A DNA stretch of 64,000 bases from NCBI GenBank assembly GCA_009763385.1, contig CM019825.1, positions 120,839,631 through 120,903,630 on the forward strand. Reading direction: 5' to 3'. Under the pieces are notes generated by a model, which saw nothing but the letters and a program-made list of their open reading frames with translations, was not told the origin of the DNA and did not search any database. Both the position numbers and the translations under genes were made by a program. Origin of the DNA: Coix lacryma-jobi var. lacryma-jobi (lineage: Eukaryota > Streptophyta > Magnoliopsida > Poales > Poaceae). Position 1 is the first letter of the stretch; every line of letters starts with the position of its first letter. This document shows, in pieces, positions 10,743-22,427 of this stretch.

Positions 10743-13082
10743 ATGGATCGCGGCGTGGGCAAACCGCCATTTTTCAATGGGACGAACTATGCGTATTGGA
10801 AGATATGCATGTCGGCCTATCTGCAGAGTTTGGGTGCTTCCATCTGGGATATTTGCAACTCTACCGATTACGTGGTTTTGGCTACTCGTGTCTCTCAGCT
10901 TCAGATCGATGAGCACGATGCCAATAGCCGAGCCCGTAATGCTCTTTTCTCATGCTTGAGCATGAGTGAGTTTGATCGCGTTTCTCACCTCGCTACGGCT
11001 CAGGAGATTTGGGCTACCCTCATGCGTTTTCATGAGGGAACCTCTCAAGTCAAAACCCGTCTCTACGAGTCGTTCAAGCGAGAGTATGAGAACTTTCGAC
11101 ACATGCCTGGCGAGAGCATAGAAAGTTTATTCACTCGCTTTCAGATGATTGTCAACAGGATTAGGGCTAACAAGGAGCTAGTGCCTTTCGACGATCATGA
11201 GAGGGCTTTGAAGCTTTTGCATACTCTTGATCGGTCAGTGTGGGATTTCAAGGTTCAGGCGATCATCGAATCGCCTAACTATGAGACCCTCACGTGCGAC
11301 GAGCTCTTCAGTAAGCTCAAGTCCAGTGAGATCGATGCCATGGCGAGGGCTTCTTATGAAAATCCTTCTGGCCCGTCGATGGCTTTGGTTTCTGGCTCTT
11401 CTGCTAACACCTCTGGAGGTTTTGCACTCTCTTCTCTCTTTTCTGTCACAGAGGAGCAACTGGAGTCTTTGGGGGATGACGAGTTGGCTTTGCTCGCTAA
11501 CTGGTTCTCGCGGTTTCACAACAACCGCATGAACCGTCGCCGCAGAGGAGGACGCTCGGGATGTTTCGAGTGCGGCGACCCCAACCACTTCATCGCCAAT
11601 TGCCCGAAGAAGAACAGGCAAGTCTTCGGCAAGGCGGACCATGGGCTCAAGTACGACTCCAGCAAGCGCAAGGAGAAGTACGTCCCCGCGAAGCACAAGC
11701 GGAAGGGCGGCTTCAACAAGGAGTACATCAAGACCAAGTACTTGGAGAAGGCCTAGGCTGAGCAGCGTGCGTTCTTCTCCACGCTTAGCGACGTCGACGA
11801 CTCGGATGACGACTCCGCTTCATCAAGCGACGACGAGTCTGAGAAGAAGAAGAGGATCGAGGACAAGCTCAACGGCCTCTGCTTCTTTGCCGACGACGAG
11901 GGTTTCTGCACCATGGCCCTCGGCAAGGAGGTCGACGGCGAGCTGGAGGACACTCCTCGGAACTACTACGACGACGACGACACCTCCCAGGTATCTCAGA
12001 CCCCCGACGAGCTTTCTGCTGAGGTCGAGAAGCTTACTGCCGCGCTCCTTAGTCAGGATAAGTTGCTTAGGCGTGCTGCTAGAGAGCGCAAGGAGTTTAG
12101 GCAGAAGTGGGAGGATACGGTGAAGGAACTTGAATCTGTCAAGTCCACCGTAGTTGTTACCGATGAGGAGGAGTGCGAGATGTGCACCACACACATGACT
12201 GACCTTCTCACTTTGAGAAGCAAGTATGTTGTGTTGGTAGGAGAGGTGGATGAGCTGAAGGCTAGATCCTCGCTGTTGGGTGCATGCAAGTCCTGTACGG
12301 GCTTGCAATCTGAGTTGGCAGAGAAGAATGCCAAGATTGTGTCTCTTGAAGGGGCCAACTCGGGTAGCACATGTGTGGCTAGGTGTGTTCTTTGTGAGGG
12401 TTTGGAGATGGAGATCGCTAATGTGAAGCATGACAAGATGCAAACCGAGTAGGAAAACACATACCTTTGGACCATCTTGTCATGGGTGTCTAGTGGTGAG
12501 CCACAGCTCGGGATGATGATCTCCCAATTCAAGCGAGCTGCTGGAGGTCCAGGTGTAGGTTTTGCTTTGGGTGTTGATGTGTCATCTTTTGGCAAGATTG
12601 GAGAGTCGAGTGGTCTGAACCCGTGTGAGAAACCCAACTCCACCACTACTCCCAAGCTTACCAAGATTCCACCCAAAGAGCCTTTCAAGCCTAACACCAA
12701 GGATGGTGTATTTGTGGAACCTCTGAGAGCTCCACCCAAGAAACAATCATGGGCTCCAAAACCAAACCACCTCAAGAACAAGCTTGACACCATGCCACCC
12801 ATCCAAGAGGAGCTTATGCCACAGAAGGGCAAAGTGATCCACACCCACTACCGTGAGTACCAACAACCCCCTATGAGAGCGGTGAGGTACCATTGTGAGC
12901 ATTGTGGGAGAGATGGACACTTGAGTGAGTTTTGCTTTCGGCACAAGAGAGAGGCGCGTCGTGCAAAGGAGATGAACAACCCGGACATGTACCATCCTTT
13001 CCATGATGTACATGCACCGAATGTTCAGAAGCATGCTGCTAGGCCTAGAGGTCAGAAACCTCAAGTTCCTAGGCCTAGGTAG
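10743..13082 (+). pseudogene. gag: gag of Copia-like element A, interrupted by in-frame stops
   Basis: Begins at ATG 10743 (MDRGVGKPPFFNGTNYAYWK). The first part is a UBN2-type Copia capsid domain, about residues 10-200. A CCHC zinc knuckle follows at bases 11562-11603 (residues C274, C277, H282, C287), and a second CCHC knuckle, CEHCGRDGHLSEFC, lies near 12894-12935. Between them is an acidic, coiled-coil-like stretch. The reading frame is kept but broken by stop codons at 11754-11756, 12450-12452 and 13080-13082. At the first of these element B has CAG, so it is a C-to-T change. Gag would form the virus-like particle core and bind RNA. Downstream the frame shifts before protease. Confidence 0.85.
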
Positions 13083-13381
13083 CGGAGAGGTCGTGCCCGG
13101 CGGGAGCCTGCTGTTGTAGGCTATGGACCCCGTGGCGGTGGCTTTGTAGTTGAGCGCTTTCTCCCACCGCGTTTTGAGTATCGCGATGGACGCTCCTCCC
13201 TTAGCGGACCACGTTTTCCTCTACGTGGTGATCGCTCCTCCCATAGACATGCTAGGAATGGTTTTTCTGCTAACCGTTCTTTTGAGCAGTCGGCCCAACA
13301 CTGGTTTTCCCCTTACTTCACTAACCCCAGTGTTGGACCGTATGCTCACACTATGTCTTTCTATTGATGTAGGTAAAACGA

Positions 13382-14422
13382 TTGGAGAACGTTTGGTTGG
13401 TGGATTCCGGTTGTTTGAGGCACATGACCGGAAACGCCAAGTGGTTCTCCAGTCTTAATCCTGTTGCCGGAAAGGATTTTATCACCTTCGGCGACAATAG
13501 CAAAGGTAAGGTGTTGTCTCGTGGGTCTGTGCGAGTTAATGAGCACTTTGTGTTGCGCGATGTTGCTCTTGTTTCTAACTTGCATTTTAACCTTCTTTCT
13601 GTTTCGCAACTCTTTGATGACGACTATGAGATCCATTTTAAGTCGAATATCAGTCGTATTTTGGACCCTCAGGGCAATCTTGTTTGTGTGATTTCGCTCT
13701 TTGGGAAAGTCTTTCGTGCGGATTTCTCGGAGTCGTTTGGAATTTCTCGTTGTCTTCTGGCTGGACCTTGCTCCTCTGATCTTTGGAAGTGGCATAGGAG
13801 ACTTGGTCACCTGAGCTTCGACTTGCTTGCAAGGCTTAGTTCACTTGGCCTAATCCGAGGATTGCCCAAGTTATCCATGGAGAAGGATCTTGTTTGCCAT
13901 TCTTGTAGACATGGGAAGATGGTTGCCGCTCCCCACCATCTAGTGACTCAGGTCATGACCAAGCGTCCTGGAGAGCTTTTGCACATGGATCTTGTTGGTC
14001 TGGCTCGGGTGAGCTCGGTTGGGGGGAAGTGGTATGTGCTTGTTGTTGTTGACGACTTTTTGAGATATTCGTGGGTCTTCTTTCTAGCTAAGAAGACCGA
14101 GACTTTCTCCTTTGCTCGCAATTTGATTTTGCGTCTTTAGAACGAGTTCCCTTTGAACTCGATGCGAGCTATCAGGAGTGATAATGGTTCCGAATTCAAG
14201 AATTCGGATTTTGAGAAGTTTTGTAACTCTTTGGGTTTAGAGCATCAGTTTTCTTCCCCCTACACACCGCCCCAGAATGGTGTTGTAGAGAGGAAGAATC
14301 GGACCCTTGTTGAGATGGCCAGGACGATGCTCGATGAGCATAGGACTCCTAGGCGATATTGGGCCGAAGCTATGAGCACTGCATGCTATATTTCCAATCG
14401 CTTTTTCTTCGGGCTTTCTTGA
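13382..14422 (+). pseudogene. pol: Protease and integrase region of element A pol
   Basis: A Copia-order pol. The aspartic protease motif WLVDSGC is at 13394-13414 (DSG at 13403-13411). Next come a GAG-pre-integrase zinc finger (HRRLGHLSFDLL ... CHSCRHGKM) and the integrase catalytic core with HMDLVG, IRSDNGSEF and PQNGVVERKNRT carrying the D, D and E residues. A TAG at 14138-14140 replaces the CAG seen in B. After SNRFFF at 14404 the frame is lost. The relation of this frame to gag requires at least one frameshift between 13083 and 13382. Confidence 0.85.
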
Positions 14423-14992
14423 AAAAGACGTCTTACGAGTTGTGTTTTGGAAAACTGCCCAAGGTAAGTAATTTTTGAGTTTTTGGTTGCCATTGTTTTA
14501 TACTCAAAAAGGGCAACTTGGACAAGTTTGAGTCTCATTCTTCTGACGGCGTGTTTTTGGGTTTTGGCACTCATACTCGAGCATATCATGTACTTAACCT
14601 TGACACTAACTGAGTCATGGAGACATCAGATGTCACCTTCGATGAGACCATGGTTTGTCCTTCTTCTCGTTTTGAGCGTGCAGGTGATCATGAGGTTGGT
14701 GAGCCTCTCTTTGATGACGAGGATGAGGGTGCTGAAGGTATGGATGATCCAGCACCCCCTCCACCTGCTGTGTCACAAAGAGCGGCTTCTACTACGACTC
14801 ATGGCCCCGACACTTCTTCATCTTAGGGGCCGTGGGATCCGCCACCTCGAACGGTACCCTTTGTACCCGAGGAGGCGCCAGCTGCTGTTGAGGAGGAGGC
14901 TACATCAGCTCGGGAGGCGCCATGACACATCCAGTGCCAACACCCGCCTCAGCAGATGATTGGCAACATCGGCGAACGTGTCACTCGGTCAA
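14423..14992 (+). pseudogene. Integrase C-terminus and RT deletion junction of element A
   Basis: Short frames still resemble the integrase C-terminal region (METSDVTFDETM near 14617, with the preceding codon turned to TGA at 14611-14613 where B has CGA). Around 14975-14990 the sequence jumps from ERVTRS to DTMSREFEMS in two different frames. All of the RT palm and fingers, including the YVDD box still seen in B, are missing. This reads as an internal deletion. Confidence 0.75.
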
Positions 14993-15880
14993 GACACTAT
15001 GAGCAGGGAATTTGAGATGAGCATGATGGGTGAGTTGACATTTTTCCTCGGGTTGCAAATCAAGCAATCCCGAGAGGGGACGTTCGTGCACCAGGGCAAG
15101 TACACCAAGGACATCCTGAAGAAGTTCGACATGGGTGAGGCCAAGCCTCTTCCAACACCCATGCCGACCACGGCGGCCCTGGATGCAGATGTGGATGGAG
15201 AAGCTATGGACCAGAAGGAGTACCGGAGTATGATCGGGTCGCTGCTGTACCTGACGGCGACACGCCCGGATATCCAGTTCGCGGTGTGTCTTTGCGCGCG
15301 ATTTCAGTCTTCGCCGCGGACCTCGCACCGTCAGGCGGTCAAGCGCATTATGAGGTACTTATGCTTCACTCCAGAATTTGGGATTTGGTATTCTGCTTCC
15401 TCCACCCTCTCCCTTTGCGGTTATTCTGATGCCGATTTTGCTGGTTGCCGTATTGATCGCAAGTCCACTTCTGGGACTTGCCAGTTTATTGGTTCTTCTC
15501 TTATATCGTGGTATTCTCGCAAGCAGTCTAGTGTCGCCCATTCTACCACGGAGGCTGAGTATGTCGCTGCGGCTAGCTGTTGTTCCCAGTTACTCTGGAT
15601 GATGGCCACTTTGCGTGATTTTGGTCTGAGCTTTTCTCGTGTTCCTTTGCTTTGTGACAGCACGAGTGCGATTAGCGTTGCTAAGAACCCCGTGCTGCAC
15701 TCGAAGACCAAACACATTGATGTGCGCTTTCATTTTCTGTGAGACCACTATGAGAAGGGTGATATCGACCTTCGCCATGTCGATACTCATCATCAGTTGG
15801 CTGATATTTTCACCAAGCCTTTGGACCAATCAACTTTTGCTAGGTTGAGAGGTGAGCTTGGTGTGTGTTTCCCCTTTTAG
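14960..15880 (+). pseudogene. RT end and RNase H of element A pol
   Basis: Residual RT thumb/connection (EFEMSMMGELTFFLGLQIKQ) leads into RNase H with CGYSDADFAG, STTEAEYVAA and LLCDSTSAI supplying the acidic catalytic residues. A TGA at 15740-15742 follows DVRFHFL. The same frame then continues through DHYEKGDIDLRHVDTHHQLA to a TAG at 15878-15880. Element B has the identical TGA, so this stop predates both insertions. Without the RT core this product would have no polymerase activity. Confidence 0.85.
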
Positions 15881-17489
15881 ATGGGGGAAACATATTGACT
15901 CTTGTATTATAAACTGACCTTTTGTTTTTCAATTGGTTTCTTCTTGCATCTTTTCTGCATTTCATCTTGCATATTTACTTTCAGAGCTTCATGTATATAG
16001 TCTTTAGAATGTCACTATGCTCTGTGTAGTATATGCTCCGATGCTTTACTTGTAGCTTATGTTGTTTCTGATCACTGTACATGTTGTGAGCTGAGCTATT
16101 TTATGAATGGTGAACTTGCTTAATGAACTAAAATCTGAAAATGTTCACCATTGAGATATGCAACTAGCCTGTGTAGGATGTGTAGAATTCACTCGTGCTT
16201 TTCATCTATGCTAGGTTGCTATGTCTAGTTCTGAGTCATTCACTTGCTTGTTATGTTCATATTCTGAGATAAAATTTGAACCAAGTTAAGTGAATTGGAA
16301 AGATCGAGATGGGATTGCTTGTCAGCACATCACAGTTTCGAGACTGTTTCTCATTGCACTTTGAGTTAAACTTGAGCTGTGTAGTGTATGACCGAAACTG
16401 TTGCTTTAAGCTTCTGATTGCTTCTGCATAGGCTTCGCACAGTTGAAAAGTTAGGCAAGACAAGCTTTCAACCTCTCGCAATCACATGTTAAAAATTTGA
16501 ACTTGTGTAACTCAACCGCTGCAACTCCGATAAAATTTGGATACACAAGTCTATGTTTCATTCTATAGCATGATGATTGATCTGTGCTAGGGGTAGTTCA
16601 CCTTGTATACATGTTTAGCACTTGTTTGACTTCTTGTCTATACATGCTTCATGCTATTTTGATGGTGAATACCTTTTTGGCTGAAAACTGCTCTTGTTGC
16701 TCAAAGGTTCCGATTTCGTATTTAGTGATCAGTTTGAGCCTTTGCTGGCATATGTGTGCTTCGTTATGTCATTTGAGCTATTCTTTGTAGGGCATCTTTG
16801 CATTCTCTTGACTATATTCCTAAAGCTGCTAACTTGCATTTTGACTCATATGCATTTTTGGAAGGGGGAGTTCTTCTGTCAAGGGGGGAGAAATTTGCTT
16901 GTTGGTGCACTTTTGCTTGATGGTGCATTTTCAACTAAGGGGGAGAAATTGCAAATCATATGTTCTCCGAGTGTTCAACTAAGGGGGAGTTTGCTCGTTT
17001 TGCTTGATGCTGAGTTTTTGAGCATTTTCAGTTGGTTCGGAGCATTTTTGGTAGCTAGTTGTGTTGAGCCTTTGCCTCTTTCCTGAGGAACCAGCACCCT
17101 TGCTGTTATGCTCTTCAGTTGATTTCTAGCTTTCTTCAGTTGGTATCGAGCTTCCTCGCTAGCGGTGTTGAGCCCGTTCTACCTCTTCTTGAGAGATAGC
17201 TCTGTTTTGCTTTATGTTCAGTTGATTTTCCAATTGGTGTCGAGCTTTCCTGCTAGCGGTGTTGAGCCTGTTCTACCTCTTCTTGAGGGCTAGCTTTGCT
17301 TTGCTTGGTTGCGTCGAGCCGCTGCCCATGTCTGTGGGAACCTAGTTGTTTTTCTCTTTCCACTTGACCTTCTTCGGTTTTGCTATGCTTTTGGGTCATT
17401 TGGTCGAGTTCTCTCTCCTTCTTCCTTCCTTCCTCTATTCCATTATGATTTGTGTTGGTAGTTGACAATGCACTCATCAAGGGGGAGAT
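15881..17489 (+). other. 3' non-coding tail of A with repeated polypurine tracts
   Basis: No domain-bearing ORF. AAGGGGGAG-like tracts occur near 16863, 16890, 16938 and 16981, and at 17479-17488 immediately before the 3' LTR. This multi-PPT tail is a SIRE/Maximus trait. It matches 7044-8550 of element B in inverted orientation. Confidence 0.75.
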
Positions 17490-19569
17490 TGCGGATACAT
17501 GGGTGTATGCCGAGTCTCTGAGTGATGAGTGATTGTCAACTGGGATAATGCGCATGTTCTTTGGCTTGTGTTGTGCAGGTGTCGAGCACGGATACAGTGA
17601 TCAGAGGCAAGGTGAAGGTCAAGTAGAGACGTGCCGTGTTGATGGACCGAGAGTGGCGAAGGGCGGACATGAGGCTTGGACTGAGGGACCGGTGGCCCGA
17701 GGATCAGCTGTGGTGGCTGGCAGCTTGGGACAGCGACGAGCGAAGACTTGCGGGCACGGTGTTGCTTGGGTCGAGGACCTGGGGACACGTATCGGTGGAC
17801 GGGGTGCACGGGCGGTGCATCCCCTCTACGGCTCGGTTTGGTGGTTGAGCCACAGAAAAACCACCGAGAGGACGGTTTCCAGGTTTGGGCCTCAAAACCT
17901 GGGCGCTGATGGTTTCCGAGTTTGGGCCACAAAACTCGGGCTGAGGACGGTTTCCAGGTTTGGGCCTCAAAACCTAGGTGCTGCGGGTTTCTGAGTTTGG
18001 GCCACAAAACTCAGGCGATGGATGGCTGGTTTCCCGGTTTGGGCCTCAAAACCGGGGGTTGGTCGTGAAGGATGGTTTCCCGGTTTGGGCCTCAAAACCG
18101 GGGGCGAAGTCTGGGAAAAGGACGAGCGGAGCGGTGGCGGCACGTGGCGGCAATCGGTGAGGTTGCGTCGAGGCAACGCTACCAGTTGTGCGGGCGTGGC
18201 CGTCGGATCACCAGCATCTTCGAGTTGGTCCAGAATAACCCTAGGGTTTAGCTGGTTCGCTCTGTAATTAGAGAGGGGTAGAGTAGGAATTAGAATTAGG
18301 ATAAGTAGAGGGAGACACCCTCCTCCCTTCCTATCTCAGCCATTTGCTCTTTGCCTTCTAGGTTTTCCTGCTCTCTCAGTCCCCTGCTGTAGCAACTGAG
18401 ATCCGCAGAGAACCATACCTCTGTGTACTGGAGATTTTGAGGAAGTGAGACCGTAATCTCACTGTTGTAGCGTGTGGTAGCCACACGGTTGCAGATCGAT
18501 GACTTGATTCACGTTTTGATTCGTGTTCTTCGCATTCTTCATTTCTCCCCGATTTTCCCGTCACTCGATCTCCCTCTCTATTGCGTCTTTGCGAAATCCG
18601 TTTGAATCAACTTGTTCTTTATAGTGAGGAGATCATTTCCACCGAAGGAATTCATCTAACTCCTCATGAACAAGTAGATCGGGTTGATTTCGATTTCGTG
18701 GCGCTTTTTCGGTTCATACACCTTCCCCTTCGATTTCCCGTTAATTGAGTCGATTTGAGCGGATGATTTCTTGGGGATAGTCTCCTAACTACCTCGTGAT
18801 CATCCTCTCCAAGTTTGGGATCAAGGGATTTTGGTTTGGATCGATTTGGAGAAGATTTGAGTTGAGGGCGACCAAAATCTCCCTTTCTCGGTGGTCGCGG
18901 ACAGTCCGCCGTCCACCCCGCGGACAGTCCGCGCGTCGGGATCGAGCCATGTCAGTAGCTGCGGGTCTCGGCCAGTTTACTGTTTTTGACCGGCGGACAG
19001 TCCGCCGTTGATTTTCGCGGACAGTCCGGGACTGTCCAGGGAGGTTCCAGCAACTGTGTTGTTTCTGGTATTTGGCCGGCGGACAGTCCGCCAACCCCTC
19101 GCGGACAGTCCGCAGTAGGGGCGGACAGTCCGGGACCGCAGGGCCGGACAGTCCGGGATTTGGCTGAAGCCTCCGGTTTTGTGCATTTGTTCTCCCGGCT
19201 TCTTCGCTTGGTTCCCAGACTTCTCGTTTGGCCCTATTGTTCACCGAGGAACCTCTCTAGTTATCTTTGCTACTTGTTAGCATCGGTATTTGGGGACTTC
19301 TCGACGTAGCCTTCCATCTACGTTCGAGACTCAATTTTTGGGGTCGAACTTGTGCCGGTACTTTTGGTTCTTGGTTTGCTATCGCTTTGTGGTGCCTCGC
19401 TGTGATCCTAGGGATCATCCACCCTCTTCCAAGGGTCGTGGGCATCACGGTCTCAATCGAAGCTTTTGGGGGTCGATTTGTGGGACAAAGGCCAAAGTTT
19501 CGAGAGAAATTTTTGAGCTCCCATTCACCCCCCCTCTGGTCACCTTGCTATCGCATTCTCGGTCCTTCA
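17490..19569 (+). repeat. 3' LTR of element A (2,080 bp)
   Basis: It starts TGCGGATACATGG after the polypurine tract and ends CTCGGTCCTTCA before AAAGG. It contains the inverted-unit array (17866-18116) and the GGACAGTCC cluster (18895-19160). It is 13 bp longer than the 5' copy, with scattered substitutions. Confidence 0.92.
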
Positions 19570-19574
19570 AAAGG
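19570..19574 (+). repeat. Target site duplication of A, right copy (AAAGG)
   Basis: Matches 8608-8612. Removing A and one copy makes B's RNase H codons continuous on the minus strand. Confidence 0.9.
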
Positions 19575-20339
19575 CTTGGTGAAAATATCTGCCAACTAAA
19601 GATGAGTATCGACATGGTGAAGGTCGATATCACCCTTCTCATAGTGGTCTCACAAGAAATGAAAGCGCACATCAATGTGTTTGGTATTGGAATGCATCAC
19701 GGGGTTCTTAGCAACGCTAATTGCACTCGTGCTGTCACAAAGCAATGGAACTCGAGAAAAACTCAGACCAAAATCACGCAAAGTGGCCACCATCCACAAC
19801 AACTGAGAACAGCAGCTAGCCATAGCAACATATTCAGCCTCTGTGGTAGACTGTGCGACACTAGACTGCTTTGGAGAAGACCAAGATACAAGGGAAGAAC
19901 CCAAAAATAGACAAGTCCCAGAAGTGGACTTGCGCTCAAGTCGGCAACCAGCAAAATCAGCATCCGAGTAACCGCAAAGGGAGAGGGTGGAAGAAGCAGA
20001 ATACCAAATCCCGAACTCAGGTGTGAAACAGAGATACCTCATATTGCGCTTGACCGCCTAACGGTGAGACGTGCGCGGCGACGACTGAAATCGCGCGCAA
20101 AGACACACCGCGAACTGAATGTCTGGGCGTGTCGCTGTCAGGTACAGCAGCGATCCGATCATACTCTGGTACGCCTTCTGGTCCACAGCTTCTCCATCCT
20201 TGTCCGCATCTAGGGCCGTCGTGGTCGACATGGGTGTTGGAAGAGGCTTGGCCTCACCCATATCGAACTTCTTCAATATGTCCTTGGTGTACTTGCCCTG
20301 GTGCACGAACGTCCCTTCTCGGGATTGCTTGATTTGCAA
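19575..20339 (-). pseudogene. RNase H and RT end of element B pol
   Basis: Minus-strand frames give QIKQSREGTFVHQGKYTKDI (RT connection) and then the RNase H region with GYSDADFAG, STTEAEYVAM and LLCDSTSAI. The frame changes between the two at about 20045-20058, so a small frameshift is present. The TGA after DVRFHFL at 19650-19652 is in the same place as in A. The coding continues to 19575, where A is inserted, and resumes at 8612. Confidence 0.85.
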
Positions 20340-20750
20340 CCCGAGGAAAACGTCACCTCGCCAATCATGCTCATCTCAAATTCCCTGCTCACAGTATCTG
20401 CAAACTTGGCAACCAAAGCATGAGAAGAACCACCAAAGATCATATCATCCACGTAAATCTGAACCAACAAAGTGTCATTGCCTTGCTTGAGGAGAAAAAG
20501 AGTTTTATCCACACATCCCATTTTAAAACCCTTAGCAAGCAAAAAGGTTTTCAACCTATCGTACCAGGCTCCAAACCCGATTTCTCTCAAAATTTTTGAG
20601 CTCCTCATGCATGGCATTGACCCAATCCGGATCAGATAAAGCGTGTCCAACATCTCGGGGTTCAAAATCAGCAACAAATGCAGAATGAGCAAAGTGAGAG
20701 ATTTGTTGTGACCTAGACCGAGTGACACGTTCGTGGATGTCGCCAATCAT
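20340..20750 (-). pseudogene. RT fragment of element B with internal deletion
   Basis: The minus strand carries the RT start (HALSDPDWVNAMHEELKNFE) and the RT palm box QIYVDDMIFGGSS, but joins them directly. Near 20575-20590 the sequence goes from NRVWS to AWYDRLK in another frame, so the fingers region of RT is lost. This breakpoint differs from the one in A. A further frame change follows near EVTFSSG. Confidence 0.8.
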
Positions 20751-22335
20751 CTGTTGAGGTGGGTGTTGGTGCTGAATGTGTCGTGGCGCCTCCCTTGCTG
20801 AAGTAACCCCCCCCCCCTCAACAGTAGCTGGCGCCTCCTCGGGTACAAGTGGTACAGCCCGAGGTGGTGGATCACACGACCCCCATGTAGTGGAAGAAGA
20901 CGGGTCGGGGCCCGAGCAGTCGTGGTCGAAGTCGACTCAATTGGCACCACAGGTGGAGGAAGTGCTGGATCATCAATCCCTTCAGCACCTTCTTCCTCAT
21001 CATCAAAAAGAGGTTCGCCAACCTCGTGATCACCTGCACGCTCAAATCTAGAAGAAGGACAATGCATGGTCTCGTCGAAGGTGACATCGGATGTCTCCAT
21101 GACTCGGTTAGTATCAAGGTTAAGTACACGATATGCATGAGTATGATTACCATAACCCAAAAATACACCGTCAGAAGAACAAGACTCAAACTTGTCCAAG
21201 TTGCCCTTTTTGAATATAAAACAGTGGCAACCAAAAACTCTAAAATAACTCACTTTGGGTTGTTTTCCAAATTACAACTCATAAGAAGTCTTCTTCAAGA
21301 AAGCACGGAGAAACATGCGATTGGAAATGTAGCATGCAGTGTTAATAGCCTCGGCCCAATACCGCCTAGGAGTCCTATGCTCATCGAGCATCGTCCTTGC
21401 CATCTCTACAAGGGTCCAATTTTTCCTCTCTACAATACCATTTTGTGGCGGTGTGTAGAGGAAGAAAACTGATGCTCTAAACCCAAAGAATTACAAAACT
21501 TCTCAAAATCCAAGTTTTTAAACTCGGAACCATTATCACTACGAATAGCTCTCATCGAGTTCTTAGGGAACTCGTTCTGAAGTCGCAAGATCAAATTGCG
21601 AACAAAAATGAAAGTCTCAGTTTTCTCAGCTAAAAAGAAAACCCATGAATATCTCGACAAGTCGTCAACAACAACAAGCACATACCACTTCCCACCAACC
21701 GAGCACACCCGAGCTGGACCGACAAGGTCCATATGCAAAAGCTCTTCAGGGCGCTTAGTCATAACCTGATTCACCGGATGGTGGGGAGCGGCTACCATTT
21801 TCCCATGTCTACAAGAATGGCAAACAAGATCCTTCTCCATGCACAACTTGGGCAATCCTCGGATTAAGCCAAGTGAACTAAGCCTTGCAAGCAAGTCGAA
21901 GCTCAGATGACCTAGTCTCCTATGCCACTTCCAAAGATCAGAGGAGGAAGGTCCAGCCAAAAGACAACGAGAAATTCCAAACGACTCCGAGAAGTTCGCA
22001 CGAAAGACTTTCTCAAAGGGCGAAATCAAACACACAAGATTGCCCTGAGGATCCAAAATACGACTGAGATTCGGCTTAAAACGAATCTCATAGTCATCAT
22101 CAAAGAGTTGCGAAACAGAAAGAAGGTTAAAATGCAAGTTAGAAACAAGAGCAACATCACGCAACACAAAGTGCTCATTAACTCGCACCAACCCATGAGA
22201 CAACACTTTACCTTTGCTATTGTCGCCGAAGGTGATAAACTCCATTCCGACAACTGGACTAAGACTGGAGAACCACTTGGCATTTCCGGTCATATGCCTT
22301 GAGCACCCGGAATCCACCAACCAAATGTCTTCCAA
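20747..22335 (-). pseudogene. pol: Protease and integrase region of element B pol
   Basis: From 22335: protease motif WLVDSGCSRHMTG, then the GAG-pre-integrase finger (HRRLGHLSFDLL, CHSCRHGKM), then the integrase core with HMDLVG and IRSDNGSEF. The frame is open to 21430, then shifts in the region that should read PQNGVVERKNRT. The integrase C-terminal part (FRVFGCHCFIFKKGNLDKF, METSDVTFDETM) is in the frame covering 21253-20747. The protein is therefore split but retains more of pol than A. Confidence 0.85.
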
Positions 22336-22427
22336 TCATTTTACCTATATCAATAAAAAGACATAGGGTGAGCATACGGTCCAACACTGGGGTGAGTAAA
22401 ATGGGAAGTGTACCAGTGTTTGGCCGG

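Larger units (their letters stand above)
8613..19569 (+). mobile_element. Copia-like LTR retrotransposon A, full length with TSD, pol broken
   Basis: A complete 10,957-bp insertion: 5' LTR, tRNA-Met-type primer site, gag, protease, integrase, remnant of RT, RNase H, a 1.6 kb non-coding tail with several polypurine tracts, and 3' LTR, flanked by AAAGG. It sits inside the RNase H codons of element B in the opposite orientation. It carries several nonsense codons, frameshifts and an RT deletion, so it cannot encode its own polymerase. Confidence 0.92.

Noticed and set aside
11235..12844. Long minus-strand frames over gag of A
   Set aside because: Antisense shadows of the gag frame, no domain.
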